The translations under genes were made by a program, and so were the position numbers. Under the pieces are notes generated by a model. The model ran no database searches and had not been told where the DNA came from. It saw nothing but the letters and a program-made list of their open reading frames with translations. This document shows positions 1 through 10,713 of a DNA stretch of 64,000 nt, piece after piece. Position 1 is the first letter of the stretch, and each line of letters begins with the position of its first letter. Source of the DNA: Allolobophora icterica (Eukaryota; Annelida; Clitellata; Crassiclitellata; Lumbricidae); NCBI GenBank assembly GCA_963556255.1, contig OY744609.1, positions 13,091,290 through 13,155,289 on the forward strand, read 5' to 3'.

Positions 1-170
1 TATATATATATATATAACTATGTATCCGGTAATCACAAACCCGGACATTACTTGCAAGTTTGACGATCAGTATGCCTTTAGGCCTACAAGCTCAATTGTT
101 ACAGCTTTGATGGCTATAGGCCCTATTTAGCCACATCCTTGATACCCTGGGTAATGGGCCCTATGTTCGC
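1..170. other. Non-genic start of window with TA tract
   Basis: Opens with a short (TA)n run, followed by unique-looking sequence. I see no gene or element end before the LINE fragment. Confidence 0.4.
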
Positions 171-557
171 TTGGTTTCATTGGATTTTTCCAAAGCAGTT
201 AACTGTCTTGACTCGGCCAGAGACTCATATCTGGCCGATCAGCTTGCCTCATTCCCAATCCCTGATCCTATCTTTAATTGGACCTTGAACCTCCTTCAAA
301 ATCGTAGTCAGTGCACCAAGTTTCAGGGAGAAACAAATCAAATCAAATTTATTCTTGCAACCAATCAACATAAACAAAAAGTAACAGCAACAAAAAAATC
401 TTCCCTTACACAAATCAACGCAAGCATCACTCATGGATCCGGTTTGGGCCCCATTGATTTTGTGGTTGCCATCTCAGGTTTAAAACCAATCTACATAAGC
501 AACCGCATTTTAAAAAAGGCCGATCATTTTTACCTAGCAATGGTGGAGGAAGTTTAA
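171..557 (+). mobile_element. LINE reverse transcriptase fragment (CR1/jockey-like)
   Basis: The translation starts VSLDFSKAVNCLDSA, which resembles the palm motif A region of non-LTR reverse transcriptases (LDFSKAFDxVxH). It then has PDPIFNWTLNLLQNRSQ and GSGLGPI, the usual spacer and QGxxLGP block. A roughly 100-bp lysine/glutamine-rich stretch interrupts the alignment, which suggests a small insertion or decay. There is no YADD block and no 5' or 3' end, so this is a dead internal fragment. Confidence 0.7.
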
Positions 558-593
558 AGATCGAGCTGGGCCGGATACGTCGGGGTCACGAAT

Positions 594-1118
594 GTGCATG
601 AAGCAGGAGCGCGAGAGGTTGGCGATGTGGTTAGAGAAGGAGTGTGGATCAAAAGTAATACCACAGACTGTGGACACATCATGGTATTTGGAGATGCAGA
701 GTTAGTATACATAGCTTTTCGGAAGGTTGGGAATTTTCTTGATTTGATCAGGAAGGTTTTGGATGATGAATTCTGTTTTTGGAAGGGTTAAAAGGCAACG
801 AAGGTTGGGTGCCATCCATTGGGAGATTAAGTTAACCAGCAATTGTATGATGAAGGTGGGAAAAGAGCTTGGAGAGAAGGATTTGTTGAACTGGGTGTCA
901 TCTGCATAGAGATGGTGGTCAAACAGGATAACGAGTAAGACTGGAACTAGAGTAGAGCAGTAGGGCCTACCACAGACGCCAAATAAAGAAGATAGTCGAG
1001 GAAGAGGGAGGCTGGAGCCAATGGTTTCGAATTCGACAGAAATATGAGTAATCGTGATAGTAATCTCAAAATTCCTGCAGCGCCCACAACGCAAAGTCGC
1101 GGGAACCAACTTATTCAC
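594..1118 (-). mobile_element. LINE reverse transcriptase fragment carrying the YADD block
   Basis: Read on the minus strand, residues around HLYADDTQF form the catalytic YADD motif of a non-LTR reverse transcriptase. They are followed by a thumb-like stretch (ISQWMAPNLRCLLTLPKTEFII). Both ends are truncated. The upstream edge (about 1060-1200) is shared with 20140-20290, so this copy belongs to a dispersed family. It faces the fragment at 171-557, so the two are not one element. Confidence 0.7.
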
Positions 1119-1496
1119 AAGCGCTTAGCCAAATCAAAATCGATATGCAGGGGTGAAATCGGTTCCAGCTAAAGGTCCAAAAGAATCAGTCAGGCAGAGA
1201 GTCAGACGGCTAAAATGGGTGGTGTTTAGAACTGAATCGGCGAGTGAGATAGAGGGAAGAGGAGGAATCGAAATAGGATTTGTGGAAGAGCAATGATTTC
1301 AGTATTGAAGGCTGCAGAAGTATTAAGGAGGCAGATAAAAGAGACCTGTTGATTTTAAGAAGTGGCAGAACCAAGTTTATGTAGAGGAGTGAGTTGGGTT
1401 TCAGTTCAGTGCCGCTTGGTAAAACCAGACTGGGGTGGGTTGAGGAGTGAGTTGGAAGTCAGGTAGTCATTGATCCGAGTCAGGACTATGCGTTCA

Positions 1497-1497
<1 letters not shown>

Positions 1498-1573
<76 letters not shown>
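1498..1573. repeat. (ATT)n microsatellite
   Basis: A run of about 25 TTA/ATT units, the first of two arrays that flank a palindromic spacer. Confidence 0.97.
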
Positions 1574-1636
1574 GTTTTTTTTGTTTTTTTTGCCCCAAGG
1601 TACATATGATCCCTTGGGGACTTAGATATTAATTTT

Positions 1637-1669
1637 TTGTTATGTTATTTCCAGGAAATAACATAACAA
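1637..1669. repeat. Perfect 16-bp palindrome with 1-nt loop
   Basis: TTGTTATGTTATTTCC is followed by a single A and then its exact reverse complement. A second, 8-bp hairpin (CCCCAAGG/CCTTGGGG) lies at 1593-1619. Both sit between two (ATT)n arrays. Confidence 0.9.

Positions 1670-1670
<1 letters not shown>

Positions 1671-1760
<90 letters not shown>
1671..1760. repeat. (ATT)n microsatellite
   Basis: A run of about 30 ATT units. It directly abuts the 3' tail of the minus-strand CR1-like LINE at 1780-2585 and probably is that element's simple-sequence tail. Confidence 0.95.
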
Positions 1761-1779
1761 GCCGTTTTATATAGCGCCC

Positions 1780-2585
1780 CTTCAAGAGTGCCTACTCAGG
1801 AGCGCTCCCAGCCCAACTTCGGTCGAACAACGTAGTTTTGAGGACAGTAAGAAACAGGGTGAAATGACCAATCGGTATCAGTCGGAACTTGGTAGAGAGC
1901 CACTGTATTGGGCAGTGCTTGGTAGGGAGCCATTCCAGGTCATCGGGCGAGCCACAGAGAAGGAACGGCAATACCGTGTGGCTGTCCGCGCGCGGGGAAC
2001 AATATTAGCGGAGAGTGCAACGACGCTGCAAACATGAAGTGGGACAGCAGAGTTCCCGCAGGTATGGAGGGTCAAGCCCTCAAAGCATCGCCGGACTAAT
2101 GCAGAGATACGGCAAGTGATGCGCTGCAGGTAAGGGAGCCAGTGAAGGACATCTCTCATATATATGCAGACACTCTGCCAAACTTGAGGATGCGGCCTAC
2201 AAGGCGGGCAGCTGAACGCAGGATTAAGAGGCTCAATCCACCGGGCGTCCGTCATATAATTATGGCACTGCAGCAGTCCAACCGAGAAACAACAAATGCA
2301 CGAACAAGCCTAGAAGCTGCACCGAGGGACAAAGAACGGGAAATCACCTTGAGCTGCCGGAGCTGGTAATAGCAGTTGCGGGAGGGAAGATTTATGTGCC
2401 GCGTGAATGCAAGTTCCTGGTCCAGGATGACTCCCAAGTCCCAGACCCAGGCGGAGAAAGAAAGGTGTGGGAATTGCAACGCAAGAGAATTCAGATCTAT
2501 TTTAGTGACCTGCTGGAACGTGCCGAGCCGTATAAACTGCGTCTTAGCCGGATTCAGCCGCAGGCGGTTTGCAGACATCTAGGCT
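1780..2585 (-). mobile_element. CR1-like LINE, 3' part of reverse transcriptase ORF
   Basis: On the minus strand the translation shows the thumb block ANRLRLNPAKTQFIRLG, the block VWDLGVILDQELAFTRHI and then LVRAFVVSRLDCCSAI. The C-terminal block MRDVLHWLPYLQRI follows in another frame, after a frameshift near 2252. The element ends in a short tail containing GCGCTATATAAAA (reverse complement near 1770-1785) followed by (ATT)n. This arrangement is typical of CR1/L2-type elements, which end in microsatellites. It is frameshifted and 5'-truncated, hence inactive. Confidence 0.8.
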
Positions 2586-3385
2586 TGCAGGGACTCCATG
2601 GCACGGGTCATGGTTTACACAGCCGCAAAAGCCTGGACAGTCGGGCAGTGTATATAGGCTTGAGAATGAAATTCGTATAAACTAGATACAAGAAAAAGCT
2701 TCAGACGAGAACAGGCCTTCTATATTTAATTGGGTAAAAAAACGCGTAGGCCTCCTAATCACATGACTCCCACCCAGAGTTGTTTATGAACCCTTGATGT
2801 TCGTGGTTATTTGTTGCTAAAAGAACCACTGCAATCATGTTCAGCAAAGTTTTTAAAAGTCATTAGCGTCAGACGGAGACGTTTTGAGCCAGCCTTTTGG
2901 GAAAACCCATGTAAGGCGATAGTAAGTCGATCTACAGCACAGCTAAGGTTTGGTCGTGTGTAAGCATACTGTTTCTCTTTCAAGGTTTAGATCATTTTCA
3001 CAAAAGAGCAGAGGACGAAAGACAACTCGTCATTTAGATAACTGCACTAAGGCGCTGAAACTGGCTCTTACGTGTGCTTGATTTGACTAAGCTCTCCTTC
3101 TTGACGGATGCATCTTGCTGTTTGTGTGACGCTTAGAATGTTGGTGATTTACATAGCGATGTAGGTGGAAATGAACCAGCCGTATGCTGCTCTAAACGGT
3201 TCTCATAGTTTTTAGCCTAGAACATTGTGAGTTTCATGGAACTTCAGTAACGTTCAGACTTAAGTTGAAACAACGCAACTTTTATACAGAAAATTTGAAG
3301 TTTCGCAGTTTTGGACAAAAATTTGTAGCAAAACTGCACAATAGCAATTTTCTCAATCTGACTAAAGAATTCGTTTCGTAGAACC
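2586..3385. other. Upstream region of otopetrin-like gene A
   Basis: Unique-looking sequence of about 800 bp between the LINE and the first otopetrin ORF. I find no TATA box at a convincing place and no repeat. The 5' UTR and promoter of gene A must lie here or further up. Confidence 0.3.
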
Positions 3386-5290
3386 ATGTCAGCGGATAGA
3401 GCTTGTACTCATGACGACGGACAGCATGCTTCGCTGTTGGACAACGAGGAAGACATTGGCGACAAAACAGGTCCAACGATGTCGATCCTAGAGGATGCAG
3501 ACCAGGTGCCTCCTCCAGCTCCAGGAGATCCGGACATAGTTAACATGGCAAGAGACCAAAATCAACAGAATGAAGAAGGTGAAAATGGTACGCATTCCAA
3601 TCACGACGAAATCGATCCTGGAAAGAACCAGATGATGTTTGTCGTACTTATCTCGATTATGCTCGTCTTGGTGGCGGTGACATTTTCGCAGTCTCTGTCT
3701 CCATTCATTATCCAAAAGTCCGACGACCCACGTCCAACATCTAAAGAGATTCTCATAGTTTATATGCTTTTCGGGCTTCTTATCATCGTGGCCATGTTTC
3801 TTCGCAAACACGTGATCAAGGAAAGGACCAGAGGAGACGAGAATCGTGGTGACCGCGACAAAATCAAATACATCCTTCGGGAGTATCTTTCCATCGTTGG
3901 TATGTCTTTCTTCTTCCCGTTTGCCTGCATTCTCGACCTCTCGCACATCATCGCTGCAGGTAGTTGTGGTGGGATGTGGAGACTCTGCGGTGATAAGTTC
4001 TACAGAGAACATCTTGTAGATTTGTTCTATCATCTGATCCGCATTCTGTTTATGGGAGCTGAACTCGCATTCTGTTGCAAGTTCCACCGAACTCGATTTA
4101 AAGAAAACGGAATAGTTCGCTGCGGACTAATGATCGTCATGGCAGCAAATCTCGGACTCTGGTTCCTGTCTTTAGTGCATGAGGCGGTCGGGGAAGGCGG
4201 GTATCTTGAAGGCGAAGGAAAGAAATGTTCCAACAAAAGCAATCTGACGCAGTTGAAAAATTTAACGGAGAAATGGCAAACGTGCCTCAATGAAACCAGT
4301 AGTGCTCACGAAGTAGCGCATGTTATGAGTCGCTATCTACATCCATTTGGAATTGAGTTCTCTCTACTTGTTGGAGAGTTTCTTGTCACAAAGTTCGTTA
4401 GCAGCACACAACGGAAATCTGGTGGTCTTGGTAAATCCCGAACTACCGAAGGCTTCGTGGATTTTGCCCAGCAACCCCAAACACGCAGAGGTAATGTGGT
4501 CGGTGCCCAGCAACTCTCAACATCCGGCTACCAAGATATTGACCAATCAAACCCGGTTAATGCATCTAGACCTCCTAGAATCGGATTGGGACAACTGATG
4601 TCGGTGTTTATTATAGCAATCGGTTTACTTACAAGCTTTCTCTACATAAGTCTGGGTTTTATTGATCCGTTTGCCAGTGGTCGAAACAAAACTCAAAAAG
4701 ATATTGTGAATTGGGGAAACGTTTACGACGTGTATTCCATAATTTATTATATGCTGATAAATGTTCTAATAGTCACCGGATACGTATGCGGTTATGGTCT
4801 TGAAATTCAAGACAAGAAACTACATGGACTTGATTGGCTCGTGCTTATATCCGTATTTGGTCCACTCATGACCGGGCTTCTGACCGTCACAGCGATTGCC
4901 GCATCTTACACAGATCTGTCGCCGGATGACAATCCAGCTATTCCAATCTGCTGTTGGTTGGCTGACTGGGTTCAGTTGGTCCTTCAAACACCCTTCATTT
5001 TCCTATCGGAGCGTTGGAGGTTGACTGAGGAACAGCGAAGCCAGCAACGTTTTCTTTGTCAGGAAAAGATTCTGAAGGCAATTATTCTCTGTTTGGCTAT
5101 TACAAATCTAACGGCTTGGATCACCGACAGCATCATACTTCCAAATTCGCTTTCAATTAAAGACGAATTAAAGGATACTATCTTCGTTATTGACAACCTG
5201 CATATTGTGGTACGCATCACCCTTCCATTATGGGTCTTCTACAGATTCAACAGTTTTCTACTCTTTACGAGAGCCTACTTGGGTGATTAG
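3386..5290 (+). CDS. Otopetrin-like proton channel A (intronless, 634 aa)
   Basis: Otopetrins are plasma-membrane proton-selective channels with 12 transmembrane helices, and this protein fits. Hydrophobic segments lie at about residues 84-104, 121-140, 167-192, 212-233, 245-266, 316-336, 401-425, 452-470, 480-505, 521-540, 562-582 and 608-630. The family signature SRYLHPFGIEFSLLVGEF is in TM6, and the C-terminal WVFYRFNSF matches the vertebrate FGIFYRxHS end. The first 80 residues are acidic and hydrophilic. The TM5-TM6 loop (267-310) carries four Asn-X-Ser/Thr sequons (NKS, NLT, NLT, NET), consistent with an extracellular glycosylated loop. The start ATG has A at -3. The whole ORF is one exon, whereas vertebrate OTOP genes have introns. 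Closest relative in the window is gene B. Proton conduction is inferred from the family; ligand or pH dependence cannot be read here. Confidence 0.92.
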   Translation: MSADRACTHDDGQHASLLDNEEDIGDKTGPTMSILEDADQVPPPAPGDPDIVNMARDQNQQNEEGENGTHSNHDEIDPGKNQMMFVVLISIMLVLVAVTFSQSLSPFIIQKSDDPRPTSKEILIVYMLFGLLIIVAMFLRKHVIKERTRGDENRGDRDKIKYILREYLSIVGMSFFFPFACILDLSHIIAAGSCGGMWRLCGDKFYREHLVDLFYHLIRILFMGAELAFCCKFHRTRFKENGIVRCGLMIVMAANLGLWFLSLVHEAVGEGGYLEGEGKKCSNKSNLTQLKNLTEKWQTCLNETSSAHEVAHVMSRYLHPFGIEFSLLVGEFLVTKFVSSTQRKSGGLGKSRTTEGFVDFAQQPQTRRGNVVGAQQLSTSGYQDIDQSNPVNASRPPRIGLGQLMSVFIIAIGLLTSFLYISLGFIDPFASGRNKTQKDIVNWGNVYDVYSIIYYMLINVLIVTGYVCGYGLEIQDKKLHGLDWLVLISVFGPLMTGLLTVTAIAASYTDLSPDDNPAIPICCWLADWVQLVLQTPFIFLSERWRLTEEQRSQQRFLCQEKILKAIILCLAITNLTAWITDSIILPNSLSIKDELKDTIFVIDNLHIVVRITLPLWVFYRFNSFLLFTRAYLGD

Positions 5291-5869
5291 CTGCCCCAAT
5301 GCATTCCTCGTATTACACTCCCAAGCTTCCTCTTCCTCTTCCCTTCTTCTACTTTCCTTTTCCACTTTTATTCTCTCGCTCGTTTCTTCTTCTGTTCTTT
5401 TTCTGTTCACTTGCTTTCTAGTCGTCTTCTTCTCTTTCTTCATCCACCACCACCACATCGTCGGTGTAACAAAATGACCTTGACCGTGGCCTTTCAAGGT
5501 AAAGACGCCCCGAATGGCGAAAACAAAATCGGAAATGAATTCAACATACCGAAATTAGTAATATTAGAGGTAGTACACGTGCATATACTCTAAAAAAACC
5601 CAAAAAAGTACATTTTCAAATATGGCTGACGGCGACCATGTCGGATTGAATTTTAATATATAGCTGACGACGGCCATATTGAATTTGGCCATAGCATCAT
5701 TCGTGGCACTGTGGCCGACAAGGACTTCAGTGATTTTTCAAGCACTTCAGTGATTTTTCATGTCCGGGGACCTACTGACCAAGTGGAAGTGAGAAATTCC
5801 CCCAACACCATTTTGGAAACGGGTCCTCAGGCCAGGTCCCGTACTATATAGAAAATGGATCTTATTCGG
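5291..5869. other. 3' flank of otopetrin A
   Basis: A CT-rich stretch of about 150 bp follows the stop codon and probably belongs to the 3' UTR. No clear AATAAA is seen nearby. The remainder looks unique up to the otopetrin relic. Confidence 0.35.
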
Positions 5870-6615
5870 ATAATGAATTGCGCGATTCTGCAAACGAGGA
5901 CAGCCTACAAAACGACCAACTTACTTGCGGTAACATTTTCGCAATCTCTATCCAAATAAACGATGAGCAATTACGACAAATCAGTTGCACAGATGATATT
6001 GATTGTGGACATGTTTGTCGGATTGTTGATCATATGCACGATGTATCGCTGGACGGAACAGTACTGTCACAGAAAATTCAACAAGAGTCAACAGTCTTCA
6101 CTTCCAACTATCGAAAATGAAGTACGCTCTACGTAATAATATTGTCTATCCATAATCAGAATGTCTTTCTTCTTTCCATTTGCCTGTATCCTATAGACAT
6201 CTCTTACATCGTCGATGAAGGAAGGTGCACCGAGGAATTGAAGATGCGTGGAAACGAGGCTCATACACAAAACCTGATCAAAATGTTGTTTCACCCAATG
6301 CGAGTCATCTTCATGAGCTCAGAGCTACTATTCTATTTCCAGTTCACCGGACTCGCGTCAGGCAAACCAGTGCCATCCGATGCGGACTTACGATGATCGT
6401 GGCAGTTAATCACGGACTCTGGTTCCTATATTTACTACACGACACGAAAATCTAAATAACTGGATCATCGACAGCAAAAGGTTTTAATTCACGATCTGAT
6501 GGATGCTAGTTTTAAAACAGAAGCAACCTGTTTGTCGACGATTTTGCCTTACGCTCATGATCTTCTATAGATTCAATAACTTTCTACTTTTCGTGAGGGC
6601 ATATATAGGTGACTA
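5870..6615 (+). pseudogene. Otopetrin-like relic
   Basis: Several short blocks in different frames match genes A and B in order. VTFSQSLS is the end of TM1. NYDKSVAQMILIVDMFVGLL is loop 1 plus TM2. MSFFFPFACIL is TM3. RVIFMSSELLF is TM4. GLWFLYLLHDT is TM5. A deletion follows and skips to NNWIIDS and MIFYRFNNFLLFVRAYIGD, the C-terminus. There are frameshifts and stops throughout, and the whole TM6-TM11 interior is missing. It lies 580 bp behind gene A in the same orientation, so a tandem duplication that then decayed is the simplest reading. Its blocks resemble A in places and B in others. Confidence 0.85.
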
Positions 6616-6635
6616 TAAGTTATTCACCACTGATA

Positions 6636-6914
<279 letters not shown>

Positions 6915-7006
<92 letters not shown>

Positions 7007-7018
7007 GTTATTATTATT
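6915..7018. repeat. (ATT)n microsatellite
   Basis: About 34 ATT units following directly on the ATC array. The two probably arose from one tract by ATC/ATT drift. Confidence 0.97.
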
Positions 7019-7090
7019 AAATTGCGAGATATGGGTGTGACTTTGGACCAGGTAGGGCCTGCTGATCTTTTCAAAGCATGTCGGAAGAGT

Positions 7091-8011
7091 CAGTCTTGTT
7101 GTCCTCGAGACCAGGGTCTTGGTCTCGAGTGCACTCGAGTTCGTTTTAAAAGTCTTGGTCTTGGTCTTGGTCTTGAGACCAAAGGTCTTGGTCTTGGTCT
7201 TGGTCTTGAGGTTCAAGGTCTTGGTCTTGGTCTTGAGGTTCAAAGTCTTGGTCTTGGTTTTCCAAGACCAAGACCAAGACTTTTGTCAATATGAACATTC
7301 ATTAATTTTAACAAACGGCAAGAATTTAAAAAATGTATCCAATAATTACTCATACAGTTATTGCTTTAGTATTTACACGGTGTGAATGAGGCTTCACTGT
7401 TGTTTTGGACAATTATTTTGACTTCCGGTAATTTACCATGGAATGATTTCAAAACAGACTCATGATTAATTTGTACATTTACATCCGGTTCTTGAAAAGC
7501 TGCTTTGTGTGCTAGCGATTTCAGCACTTGTAGACCGTGTTTTTTCATATGGCAGAATTTTTATGAGGCTCCACAGGTCACGTCTTGGTCAGGAAATTCT
7601 GAGCAAATTGGTTTTTATAAAATTCAACAGGCATTTGGAATAACATTTCGCATGAAGGACTTTTGTAAATACGAATTCGGAATTCTCTGCAGTCGCCATT
7701 TAGAGTTGTTTTGCCTGAATAAAAGAAAAAACTCATGTTTTAATTAAAATAACGAGTAGTCCGACTGGACAATTTTTAGTAAGGAATAGAAGTCTGGATA
7801 CGACTGTGATTTTTTTTGGGTCTTGGTCTCGGTTTTGGTCTTGAGGTTCAAGGTCTTGGTCTTGGTCTTGAGGTTCAAGGTCTTGGTCTTGGTCTTGAGG
7901 TTCAAGGTCTTGGTCTTGGTCTTGAGGTTCAAGGTCTTGGTCTTGGTCTTGAGGTTCAAGGTCTTGGTCTTGGTCTTGGTCTTGAGGTTTAAGGTCTTGA
8001 CAACAAGACTG
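7091..8011 (+). mobile_element. hAT-type non-autonomous element, GGTCTT-array family, copy 1
   Basis: Bounded by a perfect 13-bp terminal inverted repeat CAGTCTTGTTGTC / GACAACAAGACTG. A perfect 8-bp target-site duplication GGAAGAGT lies at 7083-7090 and 8012-8019. Both ends inside the TIRs carry tandem arrays of GGTCTTGGTCTTGAGGTTCAA-type units. The central 500 bp has no transposase. A homologous copy lies at 18176-19106. The 8-bp duplication and CAG start fit the hAT superfamily. The long LVLVLRFK translations are array artefacts. Confidence 0.9.
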
Positions 8012-8019
8012 GGAAGAGT

Positions 8020-9185
8020 ATATGGTGGGCCTACGTGTTTTGTCAACTGCGTCAGATTCGCACAATTTTCACGCTCGCTTACAACTCAAGATGCCACGAC
8101 CCTCATCCATACATTCAAATGCAAGATTCATCATGACAATGTTTATTCAGACTAACTCTTTCCCGCTGTAACCAACTGCAGTCTATCTTGATTGATGGTA
8201 TACCTAGGTTGGGGCATATATTCAGTTTAGTGGGGAGGATTTCCACTCAGGGCTGGCGATGCATAGACGAATTGATTTCAGATCTTGTGCGTAATTGCCC
8301 TGCGCACTGTGCTCCTTCTTATCGCCGAGAGTTACGTATGTGTCTCGGTCTCATCCTGTCCTCGCTGTAAGTAACTTCGCTCTGATGCACAGCGTAACCT
8401 GGTTCATCTGGCAATCTTTTACGTAGCTGTCAGTCCCTTTAAAACTAAGCAAATCAAGTAGATGGCACATTTAGGGTATGTGAGTCATATAACCAGATAA
8501 CAAATAAAATGTCCACAACCCTTACTCATTAAATTATATATTATTACTTTATATATTATTATATATTCTAACTATTAACTTATAATACATGTCATTTAGT
8601 CTTGTAATAATTTAAGACTCCTAAATAAGATGTTCGCAGTTACACATAGGATCACTTACTGACAGAATATCAGTTGCCTGTTTTAGATGTCAAAATTCAA
8701 GTTTGAAGAGGTTATGTAAAAATTAAGCGGTAATCGATGTTTATTATTTTATTTGATAAAAGCATTAATCACTGTAGAACTTTAGCAGATGCATGTTTTT
8801 CATAGGTAATAAGTGAGTTACAATTTTTCACTCTGGGAGTGCCTAGTCAAGAGACATTCTGAAAGGGTGCTATATAAAAGCTCCGAATGGTTGAGCGAAA
8901 GAGAAGTTAAGGAGAGGCACAAGAGGTCGATTAAGCCTCGATTAACCCCTCGAACAGCCAAAAGTAGATCGATCTGATTCTGAGAAGTGACCTTATAGCC
9001 TCGGTTCATAAATGGTTAACTGATATGATACTCTTGCCCGTTCGTCACAATATCTTCCTAGTTCTTCTTTGTTCTTTTCAACTCGACGGTTGTGTCCTCT
9101 CTCGTGTGGATTATGTTCGGTAGACGTGCAGAGCCATCGGAAATAGGATCACTTCCTCCTGTGGTCAGCAGATAGCGAAAGAATT
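8020..9185. other. Non-coding stretch
   Basis: No gene recognised. At 8825-8880 a fragment AGTGCCTAGTCAAGAG...GGTGCTATATAAAAGCT resembles the 3' tail shared by CR1-like LINEs and SINEs in this window. Confidence 0.35.
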
Positions 9186-9545
9186 GTTTACTCATCGTTG
9201 CCACGTGTGTGTGTCTGTGCGTGTCTGTATATGTGTGCTTATCTGTTTCTATGCTTGTCTGTTTCTGTGTGTGTCTGTGGCTGTATGTTGTCTCTGTGTC
9301 TGTATATGTCTGTGTGTGTGTTTGTTTGTGTGTTTGTCCGTGATTTTTGTCTATGTCTCTGTTTGTCTGTATCTGTGTACTTATGTGTTTGTGTCTCTGT
9401 GCGTCTCTGAGTGTGTGTGTGTGTGTGTCCATGTTTGTAAGTCTGTGTGTCTGTGTCTGTGTGTAGCTGTATGTTGTCTCGGTGACTGCGTGTGTCTCAT
9501 TGTCAGCATGCGTGTGATGTGTCTTAGTCTATGTCATGTGTTCAT
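9186..9545. repeat. (TG)n/TGTCTGTG-rich tract
   Basis: Imperfect TGTCTGTGTG repeats over about 350 bp. The cysteine-rich translations across it are artefacts. Confidence 0.9.
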
Positions 9546-10139
9546 ATTTGCTGAATATCTTTTACTAGAAAATGAGTCGCAGTTCCTGATATTGATTCAC
9601 CAATAAAGCTCTCTTCTGGAATTCCCCTGTTGATCCAAGCTGAGCGGACGATATTATAGCGAAGGGATGGAATAGCAGAGGCTGATAAACCATGACAGGC
9701 AGTTCGGAGATGGTTGAGAATCGTCGGAGGGGCAGCGCTGATTGTTATCGACTTGGTCAGGCGCAGGCCTGACTTACAACTTCATTATCACGTGGACTGA
9801 TAGCAACATAGGCCTATGATTCCCTCTTACAACCATCTGTTGGATTTTTTCTCAGGATAGGTTGTGAGGTTAATTTGCTAAATTCAGACCTATAAGGCTA
9901 AGAACGGAGTCCATCAGATAGGCCTACTGCACTCTCCTTCTCGAACTCGGTAGACTAATTTTCGAAATCGTTGGTCAAATCCACATACCTATATGTAACC
10001 TGTTGTAATGTAGTGTAATGTAGGCCTACCGTATTATAAAGTACAATTTACTATAACTATAATATCCGATAATATGCAATAATAATACTGTTTCAAACCG
10101 AATGTTATATAATGCAGGCTTATTGGTGACAAGTTTATG
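9546..10139. other. Non-coding stretch
   Basis: About 600 bp with several TAGGCCTA-type octamers and no recognisable gene or element. Confidence 0.3.
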
Positions 10140-10275
10140 TGTGGCACAGTGGCCGATTGGATAGAGCGTTCGGCCTGTAACGCGGAGAGTACGGGTTCGA
10201 GCCTTACCCGAGGCAGTTACCGGTACTGAGTATATAGGGACCATGAGTGAAAGGTCACAGGTACTCTGCGCCATC
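10140..10275 (+). mobile_element. tRNA-derived SINE-like sequence
   Basis: The polymerase III box A-like TGGCCGATTGGATAGAGCG is followed about 40 bp later by box B-like GGGTTCGAGCC. This is the spacing of a tRNA head, but the flanks do not fold into a complete tRNA. A similar head is on the minus strand at 28970-29160. Confidence 0.6.
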
Positions 10276-10713
10276 GATGCTCTGTCGTATGGTCGTGTGT
10301 ACTTCGGAACTTTGGAAACAGGGCAATATCAAATATAGTTGTAGCGTATAAGTTCAATGTTTCCTGCTTATGCTGAGTCTGACAAAAGGTGTTCGTACTA
10401 ATTAAAAATAAAAGTGTCTCTATTATATTACTGTAGGGACAATTTAATTCTCAATTAGCAAGAGTGTTGGACGACGGTCGGCTGACCTGGTTCTGTGTGT
10501 GTGAGAGAGCCTGTCAACGAAGGCTTGATCCAAATGCAAGCGTCACTCGCCTCATTAAGGAACCCTAACATCCAGGTCAAGAACATCACTTATCAACAGA
10601 TGCTAAAATAAGACGCTTTGTGAATAATCCATCACAATTTATCTCCTGGCCTATACACATCTGTCATCCTTTGCTTACTCTCTCTGTCTCTCTCCCTGTC
10701 TCGCTCTCCCGAT

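Noticed and set aside
7815..8005. CRISPR-like direct repeat array (GGTCTTGAGGTTCAA units)
   Set aside because: Units are contiguous with no unique spacers, and they lie inside a TIR/TSD-bounded eukaryotic transposon.
9184..9606. 140-codon Cys/Val-rich ORF
   Set aside because: Produced by the TGTCTGTG tract.
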